A stretch of DNA of 64,000 nt from Lutimaribacter saemankumensis (GTDB taxonomy: Bacteria; Pseudomonadota; Alphaproteobacteria; Rhodobacterales; Rhodobacteraceae): contig NZ_FNEB01000001.1 in the NCBI RefSeq assembly GCF_900100005.1, positions 248,001 to 312,000 of the forward strand, written 5' to 3'. Under the pieces are notes generated by a model. That model was not told where the DNA came from. It did no database searches and was given only the letters and a program-made list of their open reading frames with translations. The first letter of the stretch is position 1. Every line of letters starts with the position of its first letter. The position numbers and the translations under genes were made by a program. Below are positions 12,530-21,470 of the stretch, one piece after another.

Positions 12530-12982
12530 TCAGGCCGATTGATGCGCCGCGATTTCCGCCATCGCCTCGGCGGCGGCTTCGATCGACAGCAGGATCGACG
12601 CATGACGGTTCTTGTAGTCGCGCGCCGGGCGCAGCACCTCGAACCCTTCGAAGGGTTTGGGCGGTGTCGGCCCGTCTTCCTTCAACATCGCCTTCAGGGC
12701 GTCGCGCGCCTCTTCGATCTGGGCCTGGGTACAGCCGATGATGGCGCCGCCCACAACTGCGGCAGCCGCCTGGCCCAGGGCACATGCCTTGACGTCCTGG
12801 CCGAACTCGGACACGCGGCCATCCTTTGCCACGACATCGACGGTCACTGTCGATCCGCACAGCGGCGAGCGTTTGCGCACCGTCGCCTGCGGGTGCGCAA
12901 GGCGTTCGTTGTGGGGGATGTCCGCCGCCAACTCCAGTATGCGCCCGGAATAGAGCTTGATCAGGTCGGTTTCGGCACTCAT
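12530..12982 (-). CDS. Iron-sulfur cluster scaffold, IscU/SufU-like
   Basis: This 150-residue protein belongs to the NifU N-terminal (IscU/SufU) superfamily. Three conserved Cys positions are visible: SPLCGSTV, DVKACALGQAAAAVVG, and GAIIGCTQAQIEEA. The Asp of classical IscU next to the first Cys is not obvious. This alphaproteobacterial subgroup is often annotated as a scaffold protein but is not the main scaffold in species using Suf; its exact role is unclear. The ATG at 12982 has AAGGAAAA upstream. It is divergent from hisI, with 66 bases between start codons. Confidence 0.8.
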   Translation of the reverse strand: MSAETDLIKLYSGRILELAADIPHNERLAHPQATVRKRSPLCGSTVTVDVVAKDGRVSEFGQDVKACALGQAAAAVVGGAIIGCTQAQIEEARDALKAMLKEDGPTPPKPFEGFEVLRPARDYKNRHASILLSIEAAAEAMAEIAAHQSA

Positions 12983-13048
12983 GGCTTTTCCTTCGTCTTC
13001 GGACCTCATAGATAGGCTTTGTCCAGCCCGATGCCAAAGGAAAATGCC

Positions 13049-13408
13049 ATGTCTTTCGATCCGGCCACGCTGAAATACGACGACCGCGGGCTGATCCCCG
13101 TCATCGCGCAGGATGATACCAGCGGTGAGGTGCTGATGATGGCCTGGATGAACGCCGAGGCCGTCGCGCGCACGCTGGAAACCAGGCGCGTGACCTATTG
13201 GAGCCGCTCGCGCCAGGCGTTCTGGATCAAGGGCGAAAGCTCGGGCCATGTGCAGGAACTGGTGGAATTGCGGGTTGATTGCGACCGCGATTGCCTGCTT
13301 GTCCGGGTACGACAAACCGGTCCGGCCTGCCATACGAACCGCCGGAGCTGTTTTTACACCGCGGTACGCAACAATCATGAAGTCGAGATCATGACGCCGA
13401 TGGAATGA
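13049..13408 (+). CDS. hisI: Phosphoribosyl-AMP cyclohydrolase HisI
   Basis: HisI opens the adenine ring of phosphoribosyl-AMP in the third step of histidine synthesis. The 119-residue monofunctional protein lacks the HisE pyrophosphohydrolase domain. Signatures are [31 protein letters not shown], the metal-binding [11 protein letters not shown], and [13 protein letters not shown], which supplies the zinc-binding Cys. The start at 13049 follows AAAGGA eight bases upstream. The gene stands alone, without other his genes nearby, as is common in Rhodobacteraceae. Confidence 0.96.
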   Translation: MSFDPATLKYDDRGLIPVIAQDDTSGEVLMMAWMNAEAVARTLETRRVTYWSRSRQAFWIKGESSGHVQELVELRVDCDRDCLLVRVRQTGPACHTNRRSCFYTAVRNNHEVEIMTPME

Positions 13409-13416
13409 CGTGACCG

Positions 13417-14256
13417 TTACAGCCCGACCATACGCCGGATGTCCTGGGGGCTGGCCCCATCGGCGCGAAACCGGGCGATCGCGCGCGCATCATCGCGTTT
13501 TGCCAGCCGCTTTCCCGCCTCATCGCGGATCAGAGCGTGGTGGTGATATTCGGGGATTGGCAATCCCAGCAATGCCAGCAGCAGAACCTGAACGGCGGTG
13601 AAGTCGAAAAGATCCTCGCCACGGACCACGGTCGTGATGCGCTGTGCGACGTCATCCAGGGCCGAAGCAAGGAAATAGGCAACGATTCCGTCTTCCTTCC
13701 GGCACAACACGATATCGCCAATCTCTTGCATTGCGCGCTCGGGGTCGATCCGGTGGGTTCCGGCAAAGGCTGCGCCGGTTTCCACGAAGTGCGGCATTTC
13801 CCGGCCCAGCCGTTCAAGCGCACGATCCAGATGCAGGCGCAGCGCATCGCCGGGCTGACGGCTGGCCATGTCGCGGTGTTTGCAGGTGCCGGGATAGACC
13901 TCGTGCGAAACACCTTCCTGCGGGGCGCTGAGCGCGGCACGGATCTGGCTGCGGCTGCACGAGCAGGGGTAAAGCAGCCCCATCTCTTCGAACCGGGCCA
14001 GATAGGCGTCATAGCTGGCGAGCTGCCGGGATTGCCTCAAGACAGGTTCGTCCCATGTCAGGCCAAGCCATGTGAGGTCTTCGATGATCTGCGCATCCCA
14101 TTCGGGCTTGGCGCGCTGAAGATCGGTGTCTTCCATCCGCAGCAGGAACTGCCCGCCCGCAATGCGCGCCATGTCATGCGCCAGGATTGCCGAATAGGCG
14201 TGACCCAAATGCAAAGGGCCGGTTGGCGATGGGGCAAAACGGGTTCGGAATGTCAC
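13417..14256 (-). CDS. gluQ: Glutamyl-Q tRNA(Asp) synthetase GluQ
   Basis: This 279-residue paralogue of glutamyl-tRNA synthetase lacks the anticodon-binding domain. It attaches glutamate to the queuosine base at position 34 of tRNA-Asp. Motifs are FAPSPTGPLHLGHAYSA (HIGH region), a zinc site with CSCSRSQIRAA plus a later YPGTCKH, and a KMSKS-like AGKRLAKRDD. It overlaps the upstream methyltransferase by four bases, so the two are coupled. tgt, which inserts the queuosine precursor, is also present in this window. Confidence 0.93.
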   Translation of the reverse strand: MTFRTRFAPSPTGPLHLGHAYSAILAHDMARIAGGQFLLRMEDTDLQRAKPEWDAQIIEDLTWLGLTWDEPVLRQSRQLASYDAYLARFEEMGLLYPCSCSRSQIRAALSAPQEGVSHEVYPGTCKHRDMASRQPGDALRLHLDRALERLGREMPHFVETGAAFAGTHRIDPERAMQEIGDIVLCRKEDGIVAYFLASALDDVAQRITTVVRGEDLFDFTAVQVLLLALLGLPIPEYHHHALIRDEAGKRLAKRDDARAIARFRADGASPQDIRRMVGL

Positions 14257-14867
14257 GCTTTTTCAAGGATATAAACGTTGGCGTTGATGTTCTTTCCGGG
14301 AATGTGGGGCCCGTGTTCGCGCTTGAGCAGCCGCGCGGCCGCGCAATCGATCCATTCGTTCACCTTGGCTTCGAATTCGGGATGTTCAAGCGCGTGGTCA
14401 TTGAATGAAAAGGCAAACAATCCGCCGGCGGGCAAAAGCCCCATCAGCACGTCGAACAGTGACAGCGGTGCAGCACCGATGCCGATCACGCCCACCGCTG
14501 CGATCATCGGATAGCTGCCCGCCTCGACCGGGGGCGGCGCGGACGGATCAGCCAGAATGATGTTGCGGTAAACCCGCTTTTCACGCGCCACATCCAGCAT
14601 TTCCTTTGTCACGTCGATCCCGTCGATCGTGGTGAACCCGGCTTCGGCAAAGGCAGCGCCGGACAGGCCTGTGCCGCATCCGTAGTCCAGCAACGGCAAG
14701 GATTTGTCCGGGGCAAAGCGCGCCAGGGCCTTGGCGATACGGCCGGGTGTGGCATAGCCGTTTTGCGTTAGTTCTGCCTCGTAAGTATCGGCCCATTCAG
14801 AATAAAGTTTCCGCGCGTCCCCACCTTCGGGGAGGTCGTAGGCTTTGTCGAGAAAGTTTTGTGTCAT
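14253..14867 (-). CDS. SAM-dependent methyltransferase, class I
   Basis: This is a 204-residue methyltransferase with the SAM-binding glycine motif LLDYGCGTGLSGAAFAEAG at about residues 59-77 and the acidic loop IDGIDVTKEML. N-terminal YSEWADTYEAEL is typical of the UbiE/WBSCR27-like group. It ends NANVYILEKA. The substrate is unknown. Its stop overlaps the gluQ start (ATGA), so the pair is co-translated, which might hint at an RNA-linked role but is not evidence for one. Confidence 0.85.
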   Translation of the reverse strand: MTQNFLDKAYDLPEGGDARKLYSEWADTYEAELTQNGYATPGRIAKALARFAPDKSLPLLDYGCGTGLSGAAFAEAGFTTIDGIDVTKEMLDVAREKRVYRNIILADPSAPPPVEAGSYPMIAAVGVIGIGAAPLSLFDVLMGLLPAGGLFAFSFNDHALEHPEFEAKVNEWIDCAAARLLKREHGPHIPGKNINANVYILEKA

Positions 14868-14889
14868 GCTGGCAGCATAGGATGCCCGG

Positions 14890-16254
14890 TCAGGCCGCGT
14901 CCAGTGCGCTCTGAGTCAGCCAGTCCGACCATGCGGCCTTGGCCCTATCGGTGTAGGCCTTGTAGCGGTCCTTGCGGCCGCGCCGCCCGCCCTTGAGCCC
15001 GTCGACCGGCCGGAACAGCCCGAAATTGACGTTCATCGGTTGGAACGTCTTTGCCTCGGCCCCGCCGGTTATGTGATGGATCAACGCGCCCATCGCGGTG
15101 TCCTGCGGGACAGTCGGCAAGGGTTGGCCCAGGATTTCGGCTGCGGCCAGACGCCCAGCCAAAAGGCCCATAGCGGCGGATTCCACATACCCTTCGACGC
15201 CGGTGATCTGCCCGGCGAACCGGATGTTGGGGCGCGATTTCAGGCGCATCTGGGCATCCAGCAGGGTGGGCGAGTTGATGAACGTGTTGCGGTGGATGCC
15301 GCCAAGACGGGCGAAACTGGCGTTTTCCAGCCCCGGAATCATGCGGAACACGTCCGTCTGCGCGCCGTATTTCATCTTGGTCTGGAAACCCACGATGTTG
15401 AAAAGCGTGCCCAGCGCGTTGTCGCGGCGCAATTGCACGACGGCATAGGGTTTTTCCTGCGGCGCGTGGGTGTTGGTCAGCCCGATCGGTTTCATGGGGC
15501 CGTGGCGCAGTGTTTCGCGCCCGCGCTCGGCCATCACCTCGATCGGCAGGCAGCCGTCGAAATAGCCGGCGGTTTCGCCCTCGTGAAACTCGGTCTTGTC
15601 GGCGGCCAGCAACGCGTCGATGAACGCCTCGTATTGCGGCCTGGTCATCGGGCAGTTGAGATAGGCCTTTTGTTCGGCCTCGGTCTCGCCCTTGTCATAG
15701 CGCGACTGCGCCCAGACCACCGACATGTCGATGCTGTCGGCATAGACGATGGGGGCGATAGCGTCGAAAAAGGCCAGCCGTTCGGCCCCGGTTTCGCGCG
15801 CGATGGCCTGTCCCAGCGCGTCCGAGGTCAGCGGGCCCGTGGCGATGATCCATTGGCCCTCATCGGGCAGCTCGGTGATTTCCTCGTGGCTGACAGACAC
15901 GTTGGGCAAGGCGCGCAGCGTATCGGTGACGGATTGCGAAAACGGATCGCGATCTACCGCCAGTGCGCCGCCCGCGGGAAGGCGGTGACGGTCGGCCATC
16001 TGCATGATCAGCCCGCCCGCCTGCCGCATTTCCCAATGCAGCAAGCCCACGGCGTTCTGTTCGTCGTCGTCCGAGCGGAACGAGTTCGAACACACCATTT
16101 CCGCAAGGTTCCCCGTTCGGTGGGCAAAGGTTTCGACCTTGGGGCGCATTTCGTGGATGACCACGTTCACGCCCGCGCGCGCGGCCTGCCATGCGGCTTC
16201 GGAGCCGGCCATGCCGCCGCCGATGATATGCAATGTTTTGTCCATGCCAGCCAT
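14890..16254 (-). CDS. trmFO: tRNA m5U54 methyltransferase, folate/FAD-dependent TrmFO
   Basis: TrmFO methylates U54 in the T-loop of tRNA using methylenetetrahydrofolate and FADH2. The 454-residue protein starts with the FAD dinucleotide-binding motif [15 protein letters not shown]. It continues with family-specific stretches such as [12 protein letters not shown] (with conserved Cys), [25 protein letters not shown] and [19 protein letters not shown] second in-frame ATG at 16245 could be the start. The gene is followed by the methyltransferase-gluQ pair in the same direction, forming a small tRNA-modification group. Confidence 0.96.
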   Translation of the reverse strand: MAGMDKTLHIIGGGMAGSEAAWQAARAGVNVVIHEMRPKVETFAHRTGNLAEMVCSNSFRSDDDEQNAVGLLHWEMRQAGGLIMQMADRHRLPAGGALAVDRDPFSQSVTDTLRALPNVSVSHEEITELPDEGQWIIATGPLTSDALGQAIARETGAERLAFFDAIAPIVYADSIDMSVVWAQSRYDKGETEAEQKAYLNCPMTRPQYEAFIDALLAADKTEFHEGETAGYFDGCLPIEVMAERGRETLRHGPMKPIGLTNTHAPQEKPYAVVQLRRDNALGTLFNIVGFQTKMKYGAQTDVFRMIPGLENASFARLGGIHRNTFINSPTLLDAQMRLKSRPNIRFAGQITGVEGYVESAAMGLLAGRLAAAEILGQPLPTVPQDTAMGALIHHITGGAEAKTFQPMNVNFGLFRPVDGLKGGRRGRKDRYKAYTDRAKAAWSDWLTQSALDAA

Positions 16255-16302
16255 CTAGGGGATCGCGGGCCGTTTGGAAAGTATCGTGTTGCCTGTTGCC
16301 GC

Positions 16303-17088
16303 TTACTGCGACCACTCGGGCGGGCGTTTTTCCAGGAAGGCGGCGATGCCTTCGGCGGTGTCGCGATAGAGCATGTTCTGCACCATGACGTCGCCCGCAT
16401 AATCGTAAGCGGCATCGAGCGGCATCTCGATCTGGTTGTAGAACGCCTCCTTGCCGATCTTGACGGCGGCACCCAGCTTGGCGGCGACGGTTTCGGCCAG
16501 CTCCTGCGTGGCGTCGTCGAGTTGATCATGCGGGACAACCCGGTTCACAAGGCCAAGCGCCTCGGCCTTTTCCGCCGGGATGAACTGGCCCGTGGTCAGC
16601 ATCTCGAACGCATGCTTGCGCGCGATGTTGCGGCTGAGCGCCACCATCGGCGTCGAACAGAACAGCCCGATATTGACGCCGTTCACCCCGAATTTCGTAC
16701 CTTCCGCGGCCACGGCCATGTCGCAGCTTGCCACCAGCTGGCAACCTGCGGCGGTCGCGATCCCGTGGGCCTGTGCGATAACCGGCTGCGGCAGTTTTCG
16801 GATCGACGTCATCATGCGCGAACAGCGGTCGAACAGATCCTTGAAATAGGCCTTGCCGCCATCTTCGGCCTGCCGCCCCGCGGTCATTTCCTTGAGATCG
16901 TGCCCCGCGCAGAATGCCTTGCCCGCACCCTTGATGATCACCGCACGCGTGGCGGTGTCGTCCTTGAGCCTGTCGAACTCTTCCTGCAAGGCGGCCAGCA
17001 TGCCGTCGCTCAGCGCGTTCAGCTTTTCCGGTGCATTCAATGTCAGGTGGGCCACGGCGCCCGTGTCGTGACGTTCCAGCAGTGCCAT
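16303..17088 (-). CDS. Enoyl-CoA hydratase/isomerase family protein
   Basis: This 261-residue crotonase-fold protein has an oxyanion-hole motif in KAFCAGHDLKEM and a second in GIATAAGCQLVASCD, followed by KFGVNGVNIGLFCSTPMVALSR. The Asn-Ile segment where hydratases carry the catalytic Glu is atypical, so it may not be a classical enoyl-CoA hydratase. The annotated start follows GGAGAGG. It is divergent from a thioesterase gene, which suggests a shared promoter region of 57 bases. A related protein is encoded at 53775-54563. Confidence 0.85.
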   Translation of the reverse strand: MALLERHDTGAVAHLTLNAPEKLNALSDGMLAALQEEFDRLKDDTATRAVIIKGAGKAFCAGHDLKEMTAGRQAEDGGKAYFKDLFDRCSRMMTSIRKLPQPVIAQAHGIATAAGCQLVASCDMAVAAEGTKFGVNGVNIGLFCSTPMVALSRNIARKHAFEMLTTGQFIPAEKAEALGLVNRVVPHDQLDDATQELAETVAAKLGAAVKIGKEAFYNQIEMPLDAAYDYAGDVMVQNMLYRDTAEGIAAFLEKRPPEWSQ

Positions 17089-17145
17089 CTTGTCCTCTCC
17101 TCCAATTCCGGCCAACTCTACGCACGGGACGGGACGGAGGACAAG

Positions 17146-17565
17146 ATGACCCTGAAGATGACGGCCGGTGAGTTGCAGGCATTCATGGAGCGCGAGTTTC
17201 CGCAGGTGGCCGAGGATTTCGCGATCGACCGGCTGGCACCGATGGAAATCGACCTGCGCCTGAAAGTGGCCGAGCGCCATCTGCGCCCGGGTGGCACGGT
17301 GTCGGGGCCGTCGATGTTCAGCCTGGCGGATTGCGCGATCTACCTGGCGACGCTGGCGATGATCGGGCCGCAGGGGCTGGCGGTCACCACGAACGGCAGC
17401 ATCGATTTCATGCGCAAGCCGGCATCCGGGCAGGACATCGTCGCGAAATGCCGGTTGCTGAAGCTGGGCCGTGTTCTGGCGGTGGGCGATGTGCTGATGT
17501 TCTCGGCCGGGATGGAACAGCCGGTCGCGCGGGCGTCGATGACCTATTCGATTCCGCCGCGCTGA
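17146..17565 (+). CDS. PaaI-type (hotdog-fold) thioesterase
   Basis: This is a 139-residue hotdog-fold protein. Evidence is the central helix segment GTVSGPSMFSLADCAIYLATLAM, in which the Asp is the expected catalytic or binding acid, and the strands TTNGSIDFMRKPASG and VARASMTYSIPPR. The family hydrolyses acyl-CoA thioesters; the substrate here is unknown. The ATG has GGAGG six bases upstream. Its position opposite an enoyl-CoA hydratase gene supports a role in acyl-CoA metabolism. Confidence 0.85.
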   Translation: MTLKMTAGELQAFMEREFPQVAEDFAIDRLAPMEIDLRLKVAERHLRPGGTVSGPSMFSLADCAIYLATLAMIGPQGLAVTTNGSIDFMRKPASGQDIVAKCRLLKLGRVLAVGDVLMFSAGMEQPVARASMTYSIPPR

Positions 17566-17582
17566 GCGCGTCGGCCGGGGCA

Positions 17583-17645
17583 GGGGGGCGCTGCCCCCCT
17601 CGGCCTTTCGGCCTCACCCCCCGGAGTATTTCGGGCAAGATGAAG
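17583..17645 (+). repeat. Intergenic double-hairpin repeat element, copy 1
   Basis: A GGGGGGC/GCCCCCC hairpin is followed by a GGCC-TTTC-GGCC hairpin and then CACCCCCCGGAGTATTTCGG. The same order of parts recurs on the minus strand at 27616-27677. Both copies lie downstream of a gene and in that gene's orientation, so they may act as 3' transcript structures and appear to belong to a dispersed family. Confidence 0.6.
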
Positions 17646-17658
17646 CTGCAGGAAGCGC

Positions 17659-17690
17659 AAACCGCGCGGTTTCGCTGCAAAACCGCGCGA
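17659..17690. terminator. Palindrome AAACCGCGCGGTTT with a third half-repeat, between convergent genes
   Basis: A 14-bp perfect palindrome is followed after six bases by another AAAACCGCGCG half. It sits eight bases before the stop of the convergent speE gene. The core is identical to the palindrome at 684-703. A bidirectional terminator role is likely but there is no strong T run. Confidence 0.45.
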
Positions 17691-17697
17691 TCGGGCG

Positions 17698-18543
17698 TCA
17701 GCCCAGCAGCCGCGCCACATAGCCGGGCAAGGCGAAGGCGGCCTTGTGCACCGCGGGCGTATAGTAGAACGGATCGAGCCCGGCGGCCGCGAACCGGCCC
17801 TGGAGAACATCCAGCGTTGTGTGCCGCGCGTCGCCGTCGCTGCCCCAGCCGAACGCCATCGGACCGCCGGCATAAGTCGGGATCGTGGCGAGATAGCAGG
17901 TGGCATCGGCAAAGAGCGCGGTGAAGGCGCGCATGGTGTTGGTCAGCTCGTCGGGCTGCAGGAACGGCACACCGTTTTGCGTGACGAGGATGCCGCCCGG
18001 AGCAAGCGCCCGTTTCGCGTGGCCATAGAATGTGTCGGTGAACAGCACCTCGCCCGGACCGATGGGATCGGTCGAATCGACGATGATCACGTCGAAGCCG
18101 CCCTGCGTTTCGCGCATGAAATCGGCGCCGTCCGCGATCACGAGATTCAGGCGCGGATCGTCGAACGCCCCGGCGCTGAGGGCGGGCAGATACTGTTTGG
18201 AAAACTCGACGACGCCGCCGTCGATTTCGACCATGGTCACATGGTCGACGCTGGCGTGCTTGAGCACCTCGCGCGCCATCCCGCCATCGCCGCCGCCCAC
18301 GATGCAGACGTGCCGCGCCGCGCCATGGGCGAGGATCGGCACATGGGTCAGCATCTCGTGGTAGATGGCATTGTCGCCCTCGGTGGTCTGCACCACGTCA
18401 TCCAGCGTCAATACACGCCCGAAGGTGGGGTTTTCGAAGACGCGCAGGCGCTGGTGTTCGGTTTCGCTGTCGTAGAGCAGACGGTCCACGCGCAGCGATT
18501 GCGCGTAGTCCGCATGCAGTTTCTCGGTCGACCAGTCGGTCAT
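17698..18543 (-). CDS. speE: Spermidine synthase SpeE
   Basis: SpeE transfers an aminopropyl group from decarboxylated SAM to putrescine. The 281-residue protein shows VLTLDDVVQTTEGDNAIYHEML, the SAM-site VCIVGGGDGGMAREVL, the acidic VTMVEIDGGVVEFSKQYL, the catalytic VIIVDSTDPIGPGE, and the polyamine-site YAGGPMAFGWGSDG. The last feature (Gly-Pro-Met-Ala-Phe-Gly) is typical of spermidine synthases. Its start overlaps the speD stop by four bases, so the two enzymes of the pathway are made together. Confidence 0.96.
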   Translation of the reverse strand: MTDWSTEKLHADYAQSLRVDRLLYDSETEHQRLRVFENPTFGRVLTLDDVVQTTEGDNAIYHEMLTHVPILAHGAARHVCIVGGGDGGMAREVLKHASVDHVTMVEIDGGVVEFSKQYLPALSAGAFDDPRLNLVIADGADFMRETQGGFDVIIVDSTDPIGPGEVLFTDTFYGHAKRALAPGGILVTQNGVPFLQPDELTNTMRAFTALFADATCYLATIPTYAGGPMAFGWGSDGDARHTTLDVLQGRFAAAGLDPFYYTPAVHKAAFALPGYVARLLG

Positions 18544-19049
18544 GCCGCCACGCCCGCCTCGGCGACCACGCCTTCGCCGCGGCGCAGTTCACGCACACGC
18601 ACATCGGCGGTGTTGAACGCCTTTGCCAGCACGTCGACCGCCAGCCAGGGCCGGGCATCGCCGCACATGAAGACGTCAAAGGCGCCGTAGCCGATTTCCG
18701 GCCACGTGTGCACCGAGATGTGGCTTTCGGCCAGCACCGCCACGCCGCTTACGCCCTGGGGCGAGAACTTGTGCGTGTGGATGTGCAGCAGCGTTGCGCC
18801 ACAGGTGTCGACGCAATCGCGGAAAGCCTGCTGAATGCGCGCCTCGTCGTCGAGCCCCTGGCCGTTCACCACCTCGATGATGAGGTGCGTGCCGGCGAAA
18901 ACGCCCTTGTCGTCACGGATGAAATGATCGTCACGTGCATCGTCGAACACGTCACGGTTGCATGCGGGGGCGAGACCCCGCGTGGTGTCTTCCTCTTGGG
19001 CGCCTGTCTCCAGACCGTACCCCAGTTGGAAGAGGTCCATGTCTTTCAT
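18540..19049 (-). CDS. speD: S-adenosylmethionine decarboxylase proenzyme (SpeD/SpeH type)
   Basis: The enzyme makes decarboxylated SAM for spermidine synthesis and carries a pyruvoyl group formed by self-cleavage. The 169-residue proenzyme contains VLAESHISVHTWPE, so cleavage before Ser109 is expected, and a conserved Cys lies in DVFMCGDA. Compared with the B. subtilis-type enzyme (about 126 residues) it has an N-terminal extension of about 45 residues. The start at 19049 follows AAGGGGAA. It is the first gene of a speD-speE operon. Confidence 0.93.
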   Translation of the reverse strand: MKDMDLFQLGYGLETGAQEEDTTRGLAPACNRDVFDDARDDHFIRDDKGVFAGTHLIIEVVNGQGLDDEARIQQAFRDCVDTCGATLLHIHTHKFSPQGVSGVAVLAESHISVHTWPEIGYGAFDVFMCGDARPWLAVDVLAKAFNTADVRVRELRRGEGVVAEAGVAA

Positions 19050-19289
19050 GACATTCCCCTTCAAGCCAGTAGTGCGTTCCAGTCGGTCCCTTAGCGCCCC
19101 CCGGGAAGTCATCGCGGGTTGGGATCGGTTCCGAAAGTGAGCGGGCACCTAAGCCCTGCGTTCGAGTCGTTCAAGAGATAATTTCGCGTGACACGCAAAA
19201 AAAACGGTCAGGCGTTCCGTTACGTCACGCAAGCGGCGCATGCTTGTCCTTTTGCGGCGTTCCCGTTTCATGGATGCAAGGGGAAACGC

Positions 19290-20189
19290 ATGACCAGTTT
19301 GTCGCCAGATCCGCGTCGCGCGCTCAAGGCTGTGGGGTTGCTGTTGCTGGCGATCATCTGCTTTGACCTGATGTCGGTCCTCGTGCGGCTTTTGTCTGCG
19401 CGCTATTCGGCGCTGGAGCTTTCGGCCTACCGCAACGTCCTGGGGGTCATCCCGAGCCTGGCGCTGCTGGTGGCCACAGGCGAATTGCGCCTGCGCGGCA
19501 GCAACCTGCGGATCGAGAAATGGCCGCTTGCGGTGGTGCGCGGCTTGGCTGTGGCGGTGGCGCAGCTGTGTTTCTACTCGGCGCTTGGCGTGCTTGAACT
19601 GGCGACGGTCTCGGCGCTGGGGCAGACCAACGCGATGTTCGTGGTGATCCTGTCGGTTGTCTTGTTGGGTGAACGGGTGGGGCCGTGGCGGATCGTGGCG
19701 CTGGTCGTTGGCTTCGCCGGTGCGATCTGGATCATCCGGCCGGGCAGCGAGGCGTTTTCGATCCATGCGCTGCTGCCTGTGGGGGCCGCGGTCTGTTACG
19801 CGTTCTCGATGATCTCGGTTCGGTTTTTCGGGTCTGGCACCTCGAACGCGCTGCTGTATCTCTATGCCTCGGTCGCGGCGGCTGTCGGGGCAATCCTGAT
19901 GGCGGCGGTCACGACCGAGTTCACACCGCTGCAAAGCGCAGCCGATGCCGGGCTGATCTTCGTCATGTCGATCCTCGGCGGCACGGGCGTATTGTTCATG
20001 ATGCTGGCCTACCGGATGGGCGAGCCGTCGCTGCTGGCGCCGTTCGGATATTTCGGGCTGATTTCGGCCTTCGTGATCGGCTGGCTGTTCTTCGGAGAGG
20101 CGCCGGTGGACACGCTGTTCCCCGGCGTGTTGCTTGTCGTGGGGGCCGGGGCGTTGATCATCTGGCGCGAGAACCGTCGAAGGGCGTGA
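19290..20189 (+). CDS. EamA/DMT superfamily transporter
   Basis: This 299-residue protein has ten predicted membrane helices in two EamA repeats. The first repeat includes CFDLMSVLVRLLSARYSALELSAYRN and ends near IWIIRPGSEAF; the second begins LLPVGAAVCYAFSMISVRFFG and ends GAGALIIWRENRRRA. Basic residues at the C-terminus place it in the cytoplasm. The substrate is unknown. The ATG at 19290 has AAGGGGAA upstream, better than an in-frame ATG at 19188. A T-rich terminator follows. Confidence 0.85.
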   Translation: MTSLSPDPRRALKAVGLLLLAIICFDLMSVLVRLLSARYSALELSAYRNVLGVIPSLALLVATGELRLRGSNLRIEKWPLAVVRGLAVAVAQLCFYSALGVLELATVSALGQTNAMFVVILSVVLLGERVGPWRIVALVVGFAGAIWIIRPGSEAFSIHALLPVGAAVCYAFSMISVRFFGSGTSNALLYLYASVAAAVGAILMAAVTTEFTPLQSAADAGLIFVMSILGGTGVLFMMLAYRMGEPSLLAPFGYFGLISAFVIGWLFFGEAPVDTLFPGVLLVVGAGALIIWRENRRRA

Positions 20190-20194
20190 TTTTA

Positions 20195-20231
20195 ACCCCT
20201 GAAATATGGGGTATTATAATACCTATTTTTT
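20195..20231 (+). terminator. Terminator after the DMT transporter
   Basis: Two overlapping hairpins are visible: ACCCC/GGGGT and then GGTAT-TATA-ATACC, followed by TATTTTTT. The sequence is unusually AT-rich for this genome. It separates the transporter gene from the rplM promoter. Confidence 0.65.
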
Positions 20232-20271
20232 AAGCTATTGTTTTGTAATGCATAATTCGCGCATACGGCGC

Positions 20272-20299
20272 TTGACCTGCGATTTGGCACGTATATAAC
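20272..20299 (+). promoter_or_regulatory. Sigma-70-type promoter for rplM-rpsI
   Basis: TTGACC and TATAAC separated by 16 bases lie about 65 bases before the rplM start codon. The match to the housekeeping consensus is good and suits a strongly expressed ribosomal-protein operon. Confidence 0.65.
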
Positions 20300-20364
20300 C
20301 CCGCAATCCGAATTCGGTGTCGGACCCGATCCGCCACCATAACGACAAACAAGGGTGATCCCGC

Positions 20365-20832
20365 ATGAAAACCTTCTCTGCAACGCCTGCAGACATCGAC
20401 AAGAAGTGGATCCTGATCGACGCCGAGGGCGTTGTTCTGGGCCGTCTTGCCTCGATCGTCGCAATGCGCCTGCGTGGCAAGCACAAGCCGAGCTTCACGC
20501 CCAACATGGACATGGGCGACAATGTCATCGTCATCAACGCCGACAAGGTGCAGCTGACCGGCAAGAAGCGCTCGGACAAGAACTATTACTGGCACACCGG
20601 CCATCCGGGCGGCATCAAGAGCCGTACCGCCGAGCAGATCCTCGAAGGCGCGCATCCCGAGCGCGTGGTCACGCAGGCCGTCAAGCGCATGCTGCCGGGC
20701 AACCGCCTGGCGCGTCAGCAGATGACCAACCTGCGCGTCTATGCAGGCGCCGAGCATCCGCACGAGGCCCAGAGCCCCGAAGTGCTGGATGTGAAATCCA
20801 TGAACTCCAAGAATACGCGGGTGTCGAAATAA
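20365..20832 (+). CDS. rplM: 50S ribosomal protein L13
   Basis: L13 is an early-assembly protein of the large ribosomal subunit. The 155-residue sequence begins [22 protein letters not shown]. It carries the family segments [35 protein letters not shown] and [19 protein letters not shown]. It is followed by rpsI, whose ATG overlaps the L13 stop by one base (TAATG), the usual gene order. Confidence 0.99.
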   Translation: MKTFSATPADIDKKWILIDAEGVVLGRLASIVAMRLRGKHKPSFTPNMDMGDNVIVINADKVQLTGKKRSDKNYYWHTGHPGGIKSRTAEQILEGAHPERVVTQAVKRMLPGNRLARQQMTNLRVYAGAEHPHEAQSPEVLDVKSMNSKNTRVSK

Positions 20833-21332
20833 TGGCTGATCAGATCAATTCCCTGGAAGACCTGAAGGACGCCGTGTCGGACGACATCGCGGGCGTTCAG
20901 GGCGCGGCGGCAGACGAAGTGGCCGCAGAACCCCAGCGCGACGCACTGGGCCGTTCCTATGCCACCGGCAAGCGTAAGGATGCGGTCGCCCGCGTCTGGA
21001 TCAAGCCGGGTTCGGGCAAGGTGACGGTGAACGGCAAGGAGCTGAACAGCTACTTCGCACGTCCCGTTCTGCAGATGATCCTGCGCCAGCCCTTCGAAGT
21101 GGCCGGTGTCGAGGACCAGTTCGACGTGATGGCGACCGTCAAGGGCGGCGGCCTGTCGGGTCAGGCCGGTGCGGTCAAGCACGGCATCTCGAAGGCGCTG
21201 CAACTGTACGATCCCAGCCTGCGCGCGCCGCTGAAGGCCGCAGGCTTCCTGACCCGCGACAGCCGCGTGGTGGAACGCAAGAAGTTCGGCAAGCGCAAGG
21301 CGCGCCGCAGCTTCCAGTTCTCGAAGCGTTAA
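20832..21332 (+). CDS. rpsI: 30S ribosomal protein S9
   Basis: S9 is a small-subunit protein whose C-terminal tail reaches the P site. The 166-residue protein has an N-terminal acidic extension of about 40 residues, as in other alphaproteobacteria. The conserved core [39 protein letters not shown] and the terminal [17 protein letters not shown] follow. Its ATG overlaps the rplM stop by one base, and a strong terminator follows. Confidence 0.99.
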   Translation: MADQINSLEDLKDAVSDDIAGVQGAAADEVAAEPQRDALGRSYATGKRKDAVARVWIKPGSGKVTVNGKELNSYFARPVLQMILRQPFEVAGVEDQFDVMATVKGGGLSGQAGAVKHGISKALQLYDPSLRAPLKAAGFLTRDSRVVERKKFGKRKARRSFQFSKR

Positions 21333-21353
21333 GCCGCTTCGTGCAAGACATTG

Positions 21354-21385
21354 GAAAGGCCGTCCCCAAGGGGCGGCCTTTTTCG
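21354..21385 (+). terminator. Rho-independent terminator of rplM-rpsI
   Basis: AAGGCCGTCCCC and GGGGCGGCCTT pair with a short AA loop, and a T run follows on the plus strand. It lies 22 bases after the rpsI stop. Confidence 0.85.
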
Positions 21386-21416
21386 TTGTTGCAGGGCATT
21401 TTCCCCGAGACAGAAA

Positions 21417-21441
21417 CGGGGCACCCTTGCGGGCGCCCCGT
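21417..21441 (-). terminator. Terminator of the outer-membrane protein gene
   Basis: GGGGC-A-CCC and GGG-C-GCCCC form a strong hairpin followed on the minus strand by GTTTCTGTC. It lies about 30 bases beyond the stop of the minus-strand barrel gene. Confidence 0.55.
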
Positions 21442-21470
21442 CAGGCCATGACCGAGGGAACGGTTTTGAC

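Noticed and set aside
19050-19289. A riboswitch-like leader upstream of speD
   Set aside because: I saw no conserved pieces of known polyamine- or SAM-related motifs, and the GTTC copies at 19161-19174 do not have the seven-base LexA spacing.
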